DNA from: Bacteroidota bacterium
GTDB lineage: Bacteria > Bacteroidota > Bacteroidia > Flavobacteriales > Weeksellaceae
Direction of reading: 5' to 3'
Assembly: GCA_023393915.1 (NCBI GenBank)
Contig: JAEXBS010000078.1
Span: 1-64,000, forward strand
Length of the DNA: 64,000 bases
Shown: piece by piece, positions 51,062-59,725 of the stretch
Position numbering within the stretch: the stretch's first letter is position 1
How the letters are laid out: every line of letters starts with the position of its first letter
The notes under the pieces: model-generated
Seen by the model: only the letters and a program-made list of their open reading frames with translations
Databases searched by the model: none
Told to the model about the DNA's origin: nothing
Program-made: the position numbers and the translations under genes

Positions 51062-51394
51062 ATGAAAAGTATAAGTTTTATTGGAATACTTCTATTAATT
51101 GTTTCTGCCCTGCTTTTTTACCTTAGTACTGATTTTGCAGTGGAAGACTTGAGATTATCTCATATAATTGGAATCCTTTTTGGAATAGGGATTGGACTGA
51201 TTCTAGGTGGAATGGTAGGTTACGTGAGTAAAGGGAATGCACTTAAACAAGAGCAGAAGCGTCGTGAGTTTAAAGAACTGCAAAAAGAAAAAGAGCTACT
51301 AGCAAAGAAAGCAGCAGAATTGGAGAAGAAACAATTGCAATCGGAAGTTGTTCAAAAGCCAGATGCTGACAATACAAATCCCCAAAACTATTAG
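51062..51394 (+). CDS. Small unknown membrane protein with coiled-coil tail
   Basis: From the ATG at 51062 the product is 110 residues: two membrane helices (ISFIGILLLIVSALLFYL and HIIGILFGIGIGLILGGM), then a strongly charged coiled coil (LKQEQKRREFKELQKEKELL). I recognise no family. The tail would lie in the cytoplasm. The start at 51062 replaces an in-frame start at 51035, which lies inside the preceding terminator hairpin. Its own terminator overlaps the stop codon. Confidence 0.7.
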   Translation: MKSISFIGILLLIVSALLFYLSTDFAVEDLRLSHIIGILFGIGIGLILGGMVGYVSKGNALKQEQKRREFKELQKEKELLAKKAAELEKKQLQSEVVQKPDADNTNPQNY

Positions 51395-51410
51395 TTCTGG
51401 GGATCTTTTT
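51378..51410 (+). terminator. Terminator overlapping the stop of the small coiled-coil gene
   Basis: The arms 51378-51389 and 51393-51404 pair at 11 of 12 positions around a 3-base loop and are followed by TTTTT. It includes the TAG stop. Confidence 0.85.
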
Positions 51411-51429
51411 ATTCTTGAAAACTTTTCTC

Positions 51430-52056
51430 TTAGAATTGATATCCTAATCCTACCATAAATAGACTTGGTCTGTTATCGTAGCGAACTGTATAGGATTCAC
51501 CAGCTACATTATTATTGATAAACTCTCTTTGGTCTTCAGTAAAGGCACCTTCGTAGCGAGCACTAATAATGAGGTTGCTTAATTGAGCTTGAGCTCCAAA
51601 TTGATAGCCGACCGTGAAATTAGATGTTGCATTTTCTTTGAAGTCATTGTATTGATTGTCAGTACTTAGATTGTAGCTAGCTACAGGTCCGACAAAAACA
51701 CCCAGTTTCTCTCCCAAAACATTCATACCTAGAAGTACAGGTACATCAACACGGTTGCTTTTAGCTTCGATGGTTGTATTGGTTACAGGGTCTGTAAGTT
51801 CATTTTTAAACGTAGTGTAATAAATCTCAGGCATTACAAAGAAGGCAGTAGGCAAATTAATTTTTGCTGAAAGACCTACATTAAATCCAGTATTGTTTTT
51901 GCCGCTTTCTGAATAAGCATCAGTGGCTGTTTGAGAAATATTTTTCCATGTTGGTTTTCCCGTAGGGAATAATAGGTTCGCTTTTGCAGCAAGAGATACT
52001 TGCGCGGAAACTGAAACTGCTAACCCAAGTAGGGCGGTACTAATTAATTTTTTCAT
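51430..52056 (-). CDS. Outer-membrane beta-barrel protein (porin-like)
   Basis: The 208-residue product has a signal peptide (MKKLISTALLGLAVSVSAQ) and a mature part of alternating strands ending in FMVGLGYQF, the C-terminal aromatic that directs barrel insertion. The fold is like the PorT or OmpX-type small barrels. It overlaps the MlaF-like gene by 17 bases, so it belongs to the Mla-like operon and might be its outer-membrane partner, an inference. No other family hint is visible. Confidence 0.8.
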   Translation of the reverse strand: MKKLISTALLGLAVSVSAQVSLAAKANLLFPTGKPTWKNISQTATDAYSESGKNNTGFNVGLSAKINLPTAFFVMPEIYYTTFKNELTDPVTNTTIEAKSNRVDVPVLLGMNVLGEKLGVFVGPVASYNLSTDNQYNDFKENATSNFTVGYQFGAQAQLSNLIISARYEGAFTEDQREFINNNVAGESYTVRYDNRPSLFMVGLGYQF

Positions 52057-52858
52057 TGTCGTCCGGTTTAATGGTTTGATTATCGATTGACGTTTTGTTG
52101 GTTTCTAGAAAGTAAGATCGAAGCTCTTTAAATAGCTCTGAGGAGTATACGAAATCGATTAGATTCTTATTTCCTGCAGTGATAACTTTATCTTTATCAC
52201 CCTCCCATTCCAATATTCCTTCTCTGAGGTATACAATTTTCTCGCCAATTGTCATCACGGAGTTCATATCGTGAGTATTTATAATCGTAGTGGTGTTGTA
52301 TTCCTTTGTGATTTCTAAAATCAAATCGTCGATTACATTGGAGGTATACGGATCCAGTCCAGAATTGGGTTCATCGCAGAAAAGATATTTCGGGTTATTG
52401 ACAATTGCTCTTGCAATAGCAACTCTTTTTTGCATTCCTCCAGAGATCTCGGAAGGATATTTTCTTTGAGCTTTATCCAAATGAACTCTTCCCATTACTT
52501 CCAAAGCCCTTCTTTTCTTTTCTCTAAAAGTTAGGTTGGTGAACATGTCTAAGGGAAAAGTAATATTTTCTTCAACGGTTAAGGAATCAAATAGAGCACT
52601 TCCTTGAAATACCGTTCCAATTTCACTTCGCAGAATTTGCTTCTCTTCTTGACCCATTTTCATGATATCACGGCCATCAAATAAGATAGTGCCACTACTT
52701 GGCTGATGAACATTCAGCAAAGATTTGAGAAAAACGGTTTTTCCTGATCCACTCTGTCCTATGATAAGATTGACCTTCCCCGTTTCAAACACGGTAGAGA
52801 TTCCTTTAAGCACTTGTGTGCCGTCAAAGTTTTTCTTTAAATTTTTGACTTCAATCAT
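52040..52858 (-). CDS. ABC transporter ATPase, MlaF-type (phospholipid transport)
   Basis: The 272-residue ATPase has Walker A GQSGSGKTVFLKS (about 34-42), signature EISGGMQKRVAIARA and Walker B YLFCDEPNSGLDP, with TIINTHDMNSV as H-switch. The GMQKR signature is that of MlaF/Mkl ATPases. It starts one base inside the MlaE-like permease stop (TAATG) and is coupled to it. A C-terminal 30-residue extension (FLETNKTSIDNQTIK) is longer than usual. The matching MCE protein is encoded 10 kb away at 63015. Confidence 0.9.
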   Translation of the reverse strand: MIEVKNLKKNFDGTQVLKGISTVFETGKVNLIIGQSGSGKTVFLKSLLNVHQPSSGTILFDGRDIMKMGQEEKQILRSEIGTVFQGSALFDSLTVEENITFPLDMFTNLTFREKKRRALEVMGRVHLDKAQRKYPSEISGGMQKRVAIARAIVNNPKYLFCDEPNSGLDPYTSNVIDDLILEITKEYNTTTIINTHDMNSVMTIGEKIVYLREGILEWEGDKDKVITAGNKNLIDFVYSSELFKELRSYFLETNKTSIDNQTIKPDDNEKIN

Positions 52859-53613
52859 TAGCTTAGGATCATTTGAGTTAATATAAGTTCAGAGATGATT
52901 ATAAAAACCATCGTCCAAACCACGGCTTGTGTACTGGCTCTACCTACTTCCAAAGAACCCCCTTTGACATTGTATCCAAAGTAAGCAGGTACAGTGGCAA
53001 TGATAAAAGCAAATGCTGCCGTTTTAATGAAGGCATAGTAGTAAAACAAATTCGGCATGTACATCTGAATTCCGGTAATGTACTCACCAGAAGTCCAGTT
53101 TCCTGTCATTTCACCAGCTAAGTAACCACCAAAAATTCCCACTGCAATACTAATGGCAATAAGAAGTGGGTTGAAAATCAAACAAGCGAAAACTTTTGGA
53201 AGAATTAGAAAGTTTGGTGAATTTACTCCCATGATATCCAAAGCGTCAATCTGTTCTGATACCCTCATGGTACCGATACTAGAGGCAATATAAGACCCTA
53301 CTTTACCCGCCAAGACTAGTGAAATAATAGTGGGTGAAAACTCAAGTACCAAAACTGCTTTCGTCGCATATCCGACAAAGCTTGTGGGAATAGGAAATGA
53401 GGAGGCATCGAAATTATTATACATTTGGATCGCAACTACTGCTCCCACAAAGATGGAAGTGAATACAACTAGGCCAAAAGAGTTGACCCCTAAGTCGTTT
53501 ACTTCTCGCATGAAAAGTCGCCAGAAAACCGACCTTTTCTGTGGGGAGCGAAGTGTCTTTCCCATTAGGACAAAGTATTCGCCAAGGGCGGTAAAGAATC
53601 GTTTAGACATCAT
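52858..53613 (-). CDS. MlaE-type permease
   Basis: The 251-residue membrane protein is the permease of an MCE phospholipid transporter. Five to six membrane helices are visible, with VLEFSPTIISLVLAGKVGSYIASSIG (the conserved AGKVG loop, MlaE signature) near residue 92. IDALDIMGVNSPNFLILPKV is the coupling region. It is first of the three-gene run with the MlaF-type ATPase and an outer-membrane barrel. It carries out retrograde or anterograde lipid movement across the envelope. Start at MM doublet. Confidence 0.9.
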   Translation of the reverse strand: MMSKRFFTALGEYFVLMGKTLRSPQKRSVFWRLFMREVNDLGVNSFGLVVFTSIFVGAVVAIQMYNNFDASSFPIPTSFVGYATKAVLVLEFSPTIISLVLAGKVGSYIASSIGTMRVSEQIDALDIMGVNSPNFLILPKVFACLIFNPLLIAISIAVGIFGGYLAGEMTGNWTSGEYITGIQMYMPNLFYYYAFIKTAAFAFIIATVPAYFGYNVKGGSLEVGRASTQAVVWTMVFIIISELILTQMILS

Positions 53614-53653
53614 ACGGAATTACTTGTTTTGCCATTCAAAGAACCTTGCTTAA

Positions 53654-54283
53654 TTAAGGAATGTTGAGGTATTTATGAGTTTGCACAGAAGCTTGCCATC
53701 GCGGGTTTTCCATGATGAAGTCTGTGATTTTGGGATACATTGATTCGCGCTTTCCCCACTCGCTTTGAAGATAGAGTCTACAAGAATCACTTACTTTTTC
53801 AGCTTGCTCTTGTGCAAATTGAAAATCATGTTGATTGTAAACAATTACCTTCAATTCTTTTGCCAAGGGATAAATATCGTCCAATGGAAGCGAGTTTTTT
53901 TTCGGAGAAAGTGTAATCCAATCGATTTGTCCACTCAGTGGGTAGGCTCCAGAAGTCTCAATATGAATGTCGCATCCTAGTTCCTTTAATTTACCTGTCA
54001 GTACATCTAATTTCCACATGAGCGGTTCTCCCCCCGTAAGAACGATAGTTTTACTTTGCTTTGCAGCAGTTTCTGCCACTTCGATTGCATCCAGAAGGGG
54101 ATGTAAATCAGGATCCCAACTTTCTTTTACATCACACCAATGACAACCTACATCACACCCTCCCAAACGGATGAAATACGCAGCCTTTCCTGTGTGTGCT
54201 CCTTCCCCTTGTAACGTATAAAAATGCTCCATTACCGGTAGCATTTTACCTTCTAATAATAAGCTTTCTTTTTCCTTTGTCAT
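53654..54283 (-). CDS. queE: 7-carboxy-7-deazaguanine synthase
   Basis: The 209-residue radical-SAM enzyme makes the deazaguanine core of queuosine. The cluster motif CDVGCHWC lies in GGCDVGCHWCDVKESWD, a conserved QueE pattern. The substrate-binding FYTLQGEGAHTGKAAYFIRL precedes it. I chose the ATG at 54283 (MTKEKESLL); the upstream TTG at 54343 would overlap folD by 23 bases. It follows folD on the same strand with 37 bases between, so they are probably co-transcribed. Other queuosine genes are not in the window. Confidence 0.92.
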   Translation of the reverse strand: MTKEKESLLLEGKMLPVMEHFYTLQGEGAHTGKAAYFIRLGGCDVGCHWCDVKESWDPDLHPLLDAIEVAETAAKQSKTIVLTGGEPLMWKLDVLTGKLKELGCDIHIETSGAYPLSGQIDWITLSPKKNSLPLDDIYPLAKELKVIVYNQHDFQFAQEQAEKVSDSCRLYLQSEWGKRESMYPKITDFIMENPRWQASVQTHKYLNIP

Positions 54284-54320
54284 TTGTTTATGTTCCTGAC
54301 TTAAGCAAGAACCTAATATT

Positions 54321-55196
54321 TTAATTTCCTCGCTTGTAAGCAAGCAATGTGTTTTTCATTAGCATCGCACGGGTCATTGGTCCTACTCCTCCAGGTACTG
54401 GAGTAATCCATGAGGCAATTTCCTTACATTCATCATAGTCAACATCACCTTCAAGATGATAACCTTTCTCACCTTGATCTTCTACACGCGTAATTCCGAC
54501 ATCAATAACTACTGCTCCTGGTTTGATCATTTCCGCTTTCAAGTATTTAGGTGCTCCAAGCGCAACGATAAGAATGTCTGCGCTTAACGTAAAGTCTTCA
54601 ATATTTTGCGTATGGCTGTGTACGACGGTAACAGTCGCATCTCCTGGTTCTCCTTTACTGCTTAGTAGGATACTCATGGGTCTTCCCACAATTCGACTTC
54701 TGCCAATCACTACCACATGTTTTCCTCGTGTACTTACCTGATATCGTTCAAGTAAGGTCATGATTCCATAGGGGGTGGCAGGTAAAAAGGCTTCCATTTC
54801 TAAAGCCATTCTTCCAAAATTTTCAGGATGGAATCCGTCCACATCTTTTTTAGGGTCTATCGCGTCAATGATGAGTTCTTGGTCAATACCTTTGGGTAAA
54901 GGGAGTTGTACAATGAATCCATCAATTAAAGGGTCTTGATTTAATTTATTGATCTCATTTAAGAGCTCTTCTTCACTGACTGTATCGGAAAGCTTGATTA
55001 GAGTAGATTCAAATCCAACCTCTCTACAATCTTTCACCTTACTTGAAACGTATGCTTTACTAGCTCCGTTTTCACCAACCAAAATGGCTGCTAAGTGAGG
55101 AGCTCTTTTCCCTTGCTCTAATATTTTATCTACTTCGGTTTTGATTTCTTGCTTGATGTCTTTAGATACCCTTAGACCGTCTAAAATTTGCGCCAT
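54321..55196 (-). CDS. folD: Methylenetetrahydrofolate dehydrogenase / cyclohydrolase
   Basis: The 291-residue bifunctional enzyme interconverts methylene- and formyl-tetrahydrofolate. The catalytic Lys is in AYVSSKVKDCREVG. Motifs PLPKGID and VQLPL, the NADP-binding VIGRSRIVGRPMS and the PGGVGPMT signature are all present, so the enzyme looks intact. It lies between pgi and queE on the same strand. The GTP-to-deazaguanine path and folate share early steps, which may explain the pairing, but this is only a thought. Confidence 0.96.
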   Translation of the reverse strand: MAQILDGLRVSKDIKQEIKTEVDKILEQGKRAPHLAAILVGENGASKAYVSSKVKDCREVGFESTLIKLSDTVSEEELLNEINKLNQDPLIDGFIVQLPLPKGIDQELIIDAIDPKKDVDGFHPENFGRMALEMEAFLPATPYGIMTLLERYQVSTRGKHVVVIGRSRIVGRPMSILLSSKGEPGDATVTVVHSHTQNIEDFTLSADILIVALGAPKYLKAEMIKPGAVVIDVGITRVEDQGEKGYHLEGDVDYDECKEIASWITPVPGGVGPMTRAMLMKNTLLAYKRGN

Positions 55197-55217
55197 AACT
55201 TAGGTTTAGAGTTTTCG

Positions 55218-56864
55218 CTATTGAACTGATTTCTTATAATAATTGACTAGCCCATTAGTAGAACTATCATGGGAGGTTAATTTTTCACTTCCTTTTAGTT
55301 CAGGAAGTAATTTTCCTGCAAGAACCTTTCCAAGTTCGACTCCAAACTGGTCAAAACTGAAAATATTCCAAATAACTCCTTGTACAAATATTTTATGTTC
55401 ATAAAGAGCGATGAGTTCGCCTAAGGTAAAAGGCGTTAGCTCTTCGAAAAGTAACGAGTTGGTTGGAGAATTGCCGGCGAAAATTTTGTAATTAAGCAGT
55501 TTCTGTGCTTCCTCCTGGCTCACGCCTGATTTTTCGAGATCGTCCATCGCTTCTTCTTGGGTTTTTCCAAAGGCCAATGCTTGGGTTTGTGCAAAGAAAT
55601 TAGCCAGGAGTTTCTCCTGATGGTCCGACTGCTGATGAAGTGATTTGGTGTAGGCAATAAAGTCTGCAGGTATAAGTTCAGTTCCTTGATGGATGAGTTG
55701 ATAGAAAGCATGCTGACCATTGGTTCCCGGTTCCCCCCAAATAATTGGTCCTGTTTCGTATTCAATAAATTCTCCTGCCCGATCTACGCACTTCCCATTG
55801 CTTTCCATATCTCCTTGTTGCAGATAAGCAGCAAAACGATCTAGGTATTGAGAGTAAGGTAAGATGGCGTAAGAAGAGGCACCATAAAAATTTCTGTACC
55901 AAATTCCAATAAGTGCCATGAGCACTGGAACATTCTCTTTTAGCGGAGCGGTTTTAAAATGAACATCGGTTTCACTTGCGCCTTTTAATAGTTCTTCGAA
56001 ATTATCGTATCCAATAGCAAGTACAATACTTAATCCAATCGCACTCCATAATGAGTAGCGACCGCCAACCCAATCCCAAAATTCAAAGATGTTCTCTTTA
56101 GCAATTCCAAATTCCTCCACTGCTTGAATATTGGTAGAAAGAGCTACAAAATGCTTCTCTACATCCTGCGAAGCAGCTCCTTTACTTAAGAACCAATCCT
56201 TTGCTGATTGAGCGTTAGTCATGGTTTCCTGTGTAGTGAAAGTTTTAGAGGCGATTATGAATAAAGTGGTCTCAGGATCTAAATTTTTAACCACTTCAGC
56301 TAAGTGGTTCCCATCAACATTGGATACAAAATGGACATCAAGTCTTGTTTTGTAGTATTTTAATGCAGAAGTTACCATTGCTGGGCCTAGATCAGACCCA
56401 CCAATTCCAATATTAACGACATCTGTAAATTCTTTTCCACTATACCCCTTATGTGAACCAGAAATAATACTTTCACTAAAAGTTTTCATGTGATTCAGAA
56501 CACTTTTAATTTGTGGCTTAATGTCTTTCCCGTCCACCAGTATAGGTTCTGTAGAAAAATCTCTCAACGCAGTATGAAGGACAGCCCGGTTCTCTGTTTC
56601 ATTAATTTTTTCTCCACTAAACATAGAATTAATCGCAGAACCTAAATTCGTTTCCTCAGCAAGTTCAACTAGAAGATCGACAGTTCTCGCGTCTAATAAA
56701 TTTTTAGAGTAATCGAAAAGGTAATTAGGCCTTTGAATAGAAAAGTTAGAAAATCGATCTGAATTGTATTGGAACAATGTACGAAGATCGAATTCGTTTT
56801 GTGCGGAATGCAGTTCTAATTTTTCCCAGGCTACTGTGTTTAAAGGGTTTACTTTGGTTAACAT
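55218..56864 (-). CDS. pgi: Glucose-6-phosphate isomerase
   Basis: This 548-residue homodimeric sugar isomerase of glycolysis has the phosphate-binding VNIGIGGSDLGPAMV near residue 150 and SKTFTTQETMTNA. The catalytic Glu is in GQHAFYQLIHQG and the Lys in EHKIFVQGVIWNI. Length and motifs are normal. The gene is the last of a lon-pgi-folD-queE minus-strand stretch, though a 180-base spacer with a hairpin separates it from lon. Confidence 0.96.
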   Translation of the reverse strand: MLTKVNPLNTVAWEKLELHSAQNEFDLRTLFQYNSDRFSNFSIQRPNYLFDYSKNLLDARTVDLLVELAEETNLGSAINSMFSGEKINETENRAVLHTALRDFSTEPILVDGKDIKPQIKSVLNHMKTFSESIISGSHKGYSGKEFTDVVNIGIGGSDLGPAMVTSALKYYKTRLDVHFVSNVDGNHLAEVVKNLDPETTLFIIASKTFTTQETMTNAQSAKDWFLSKGAASQDVEKHFVALSTNIQAVEEFGIAKENIFEFWDWVGGRYSLWSAIGLSIVLAIGYDNFEELLKGASETDVHFKTAPLKENVPVLMALIGIWYRNFYGASSYAILPYSQYLDRFAAYLQQGDMESNGKCVDRAGEFIEYETGPIIWGEPGTNGQHAFYQLIHQGTELIPADFIAYTKSLHQQSDHQEKLLANFFAQTQALAFGKTQEEAMDDLEKSGVSQEEAQKLLNYKIFAGNSPTNSLLFEELTPFTLGELIALYEHKIFVQGVIWNIFSFDQFGVELGKVLAGKLLPELKGSEKLTSHDSSTNGLVNYYKKSVQ

Positions 56865-56964
56865 AAGAGCTAATTCAATTAATGTTTCTGCAAAAAAAAT
56901 TAAGTGGTAAAAGTACGGAAATTATCCACTGCTTTTTTCTTTAGCGCTTGTTTTATTTTACATA

Positions 56965-56993
56965 ACCCAAGAAACTAAAGTAGTTTCTTGGGT
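56965..56993 (-). repeat. Perfect 13-bp hairpin between lon and pgi
   Basis: The arms 56965-56977 and 56981-56993 pair perfectly with a 3-base AAG loop. No T-run follows on either strand, so it may be a lon terminator without U-tract or a regulatory or mRNA-end structure. Confidence 0.75.
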
Positions 56994-57044
56994 CAAAAGG
57001 GCTTGATTTTCAAGTCGCTTATCTTGCAACTGAAAAGTGATGCT

Positions 57045-59450
57045 TTATTTTTCTAAAGCTAATTCAATCACTTCACTCATGCGCGAAACGTAATGAATTT
57101 GAAGGTTTTCCAAATAGTCCTTCTTTATTTCTTCGACGTCTTTTTTATTGGCCTCGCAAAGTATGACTTCTTTGATTCCTGCTCTGTTAGCTGCTAAAAG
57201 CTTTTCTTTGATTCCTCCAACCGGAAGAACTTTACCTCTTAATGTGATTTCTCCGGTCATAGCTAAATCAGGTTTAATTTTTTTCTGTGTGAAACTCGAC
57301 ACCATCGAGCTTAACATAGCAATACCTGCCGAAGGACCGTCTTTGGGAGTAGCTCCTTCAGGAACATGGACGTGAATGTTATGTGTTTTGACGTGCTCGG
57401 ACGAGATTCCTAGCTCCTCGTGTTTGGCTTTTATGTACTCTAAAGCTATGGTGGCTGATTCTTTCATGACTGTTCCCAAATTACCAGTCATAGAAAGTTG
57501 CCCTTTTCCTTCGCTTAGAATGCTTTCAATAAATAGTATGTCTCCACCTACACTGGTCCAAGCCAGTCCAGTAACCACACCTGGTACTTCCGACTTTTCT
57601 GTAAGGGTTTTCTGTCTAGGAACTCCTAATATTTGATCAATTTTAGAGAAAGAAAGTTTCGGATCGTAAGGCTGCTCCAATGCTACTTTTAGCGCTGTCC
57701 ATCGGGCAATGGAAGCAATTCTTTTCTCTAGAGTTCTTACTCCGCTTTCAGAGGTATGGTGATCAATGATATAACGCAGCTCTTTTACACCCAATCGAAA
57801 AGCAGTAGAAGCAAGTCCATTGGACTCTTTTTGTTTTTTAATTAGATGCCTTTTTGCAATTTCTACTTTCTCCTCAGCGGTATATCCAGAAACTTCAATT
57901 ACTTCCATTCGGTCCAGTAAAGGTGATTGAATCGTGGATAGATTGTTTGCCGTAGCGATAAACATTACTTTAGATAGATCGTAGCCCATCTCCAAATAGT
58001 TGTCGTAAAAACTATGATTCTGCTCCGGGTCAAGTACTTCAAGTAAAGCAGAGCTTGGATCGCCGTGCGCACCTTGACCAATTTTATCAATTTCATCCAG
58101 GACGACTACAGGATTTGAAGTACCTGATTTTTTGATGGATTGGAGTATTCTTCCCGCCATTGCGCCGATATAGGTTTTTCTATGTCCTCGGATTTCGCTC
58201 TCGTCATGAAGTCCTCCTAAGGAAACGCGCACATATTTTCGTCCTAGCGCTTTAGCGATGCTTTTTCCCATTGATGTTTTTCCTACTCCTGGAGGCCCAC
58301 TTAGGCAAAGAATAGGAGATTTCATATTGTTTTTCAATTTTAGAACGGCCATGTGTTCTAAAATTCTTTTTTTAACTTCTTCTAGTCCGAAATGATCTTG
58401 GTCCAAAGTCTTTTGAGCTTTAGAAATATCAAGAACATCTTTCGAATATTTATCCCAAGGTAGATCAGTGAAAAAGTCCAAGTAATTCCTTTGAACATTA
58501 TAATCCGGAGAGCTAGGGTGTTGGCGAGAAAGTCTTTGAAGTTCCTTTTCGAAATGCTCTTGAACTTCTTGACTCCAGTTAATTTTCTTTGCTTTCTCTG
58601 AGAGTTCTTCAGCGTCACCTTCAACACCTCCTCCTAGCTCTTCTTGGATGGTTTTAATCTGTTGATTTAGATAGTAATCTCTTTGCTGTTTGTCTAGGTC
58701 TTTAGAGGTTTTTTGATGGATTTGGTTGCGGAGTTCTAGTTTTCTAAAATCATCATGTAGGAGCTCGTAACAACGTACCGCTCTCTTCATTAGGCTTTTT
58801 TCCTCTAATAGACGCTGTTTGATTTCTGATGAAAAGTTTCCATTTGTACAAATGAAGTTGAGTAAATCTTCGTGATGAGAAAGGTTATTAATAGCAAAGG
58901 TTGCTGCATTAGGAATGTTCGGGTCAATTTGAATGATCTTTAGCGCCAGCGCTTTAATGTTATCGATAAGTGCCTCGTACTCTTCCTTATTTCGAGTGCT
59001 GGAATCTTTAAGGGGTTGAACCTGTGCCCGAAAGAAAGGTTCTTGTTCCACAAATTTTTTTACCTTGAAACGTTTAATTCCTCTAGTAATTGCGGTAATG
59101 TTTCCTTCCGGTAGCGTTATGATTTTCACTATTCTGGCCAAGGTGCCAATTTGATACAAATCATCAATTCCAGGCAGATCTGCATCCGCGTTTTTTTGAC
59201 TTAAAATCGCAATGACCTCTCCAGATTTTTGGGCTTGCTCCAAAAGCTTTTTACTTTGCTCCCTTCCTGCAGTTATTGGAATGACTACACGTGGAAACAT
59301 AACAAGATTTCGTACCGGAAGTACAGAATAGATTTCCTGCGCGTTATTTATTAAGGTGTCGCTTGAGTCTAGTTCTCCCAAATCACTGGCTACTACAGTA
59401 AAGTCTCCTTCAAGAAGACCTTCCAAATTCATATCTTCAAATTCAATCAT
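57045..59450 (-). CDS. lon: ATP-dependent protease Lon (LonA)
   Basis: This 801-residue AAA+ serine protease removes damaged and regulatory proteins. The order is an N-terminal substrate domain (about 1-310), then the ATPase with Walker A GPPGVGKTSMGK near residue 365 and Walker B VVLDEIDKIG. The protease domain has S707 (in KDGPSAG) and K750 (in GGIKEKLLAA) as Ser-Lys dyad. All parts are present. A GTGACAgttTGTCAC palindrome lies 21 bases upstream of the start and may be an operator. It is alone on the minus strand before pgi. Confidence 0.95.
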   Translation of the reverse strand: MIEFEDMNLEGLLEGDFTVVASDLGELDSSDTLINNAQEIYSVLPVRNLVMFPRVVIPITAGREQSKKLLEQAQKSGEVIAILSQKNADADLPGIDDLYQIGTLARIVKIITLPEGNITAITRGIKRFKVKKFVEQEPFFRAQVQPLKDSSTRNKEEYEALIDNIKALALKIIQIDPNIPNAATFAINNLSHHEDLLNFICTNGNFSSEIKQRLLEEKSLMKRAVRCYELLHDDFRKLELRNQIHQKTSKDLDKQQRDYYLNQQIKTIQEELGGGVEGDAEELSEKAKKINWSQEVQEHFEKELQRLSRQHPSSPDYNVQRNYLDFFTDLPWDKYSKDVLDISKAQKTLDQDHFGLEEVKKRILEHMAVLKLKNNMKSPILCLSGPPGVGKTSMGKSIAKALGRKYVRVSLGGLHDESEIRGHRKTYIGAMAGRILQSIKKSGTSNPVVVLDEIDKIGQGAHGDPSSALLEVLDPEQNHSFYDNYLEMGYDLSKVMFIATANNLSTIQSPLLDRMEVIEVSGYTAEEKVEIAKRHLIKKQKESNGLASTAFRLGVKELRYIIDHHTSESGVRTLEKRIASIARWTALKVALEQPYDPKLSFSKIDQILGVPRQKTLTEKSEVPGVVTGLAWTSVGGDILFIESILSEGKGQLSMTGNLGTVMKESATIALEYIKAKHEELGISSEHVKTHNIHVHVPEGATPKDGPSAGIAMLSSMVSSFTQKKIKPDLAMTGEITLRGKVLPVGGIKEKLLAANRAGIKEVILCEANKKDVEEIKKDYLENLQIHYVSRMSEVIELALEK

Positions 59451-59470
59451 AATGTAAGGGTCCTTCGTAC

Positions 59471-59485
59471 GTGACAGTTTGTCAC
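59471..59485. promoter_or_regulatory. Palindrome GTGACA-gtt-TGTCAC upstream of lon
   Basis: Perfect 6-bp arms with a 3-base spacer lie 21 bases before the lon ATG, in a region expected to hold the promoter. It is a good candidate for binding by a stress regulator, but no known consensus is claimed. Confidence 0.55.
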
Positions 59486-59691
59486 TTGTGTGGATGTTAG
59501 TTTACAATAATCTCCTTGTCTTGTAGGCAATTGCTTCAAAACAAAGGAGTCACAGGAAAGAAGGTCAATTCCTATGCCAACAGCATTTGTGGTTATTTTG
59601 AAGACAGAATTACTCGATTTACTACCTGAAATAAAATTCTTGGTGTAAGGAATAAATAGAAATATTTATTTTCTAATATGTTTAAAATGTG

Positions 59692-59699
59692 TATTTTCG
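59692..59699 (+). promoter_or_regulatory. Possible -7 box (TATTTTCG) of the PpiD-like gene
   Basis: TATTTTCG differs from TAnnTTTG at one position and lies 26 bases before the ATG at 59726. Confidence 0.35.
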
Positions 59700-59725
59700 C
59701 ACACTGATTAAAAAGAATACAAAGA

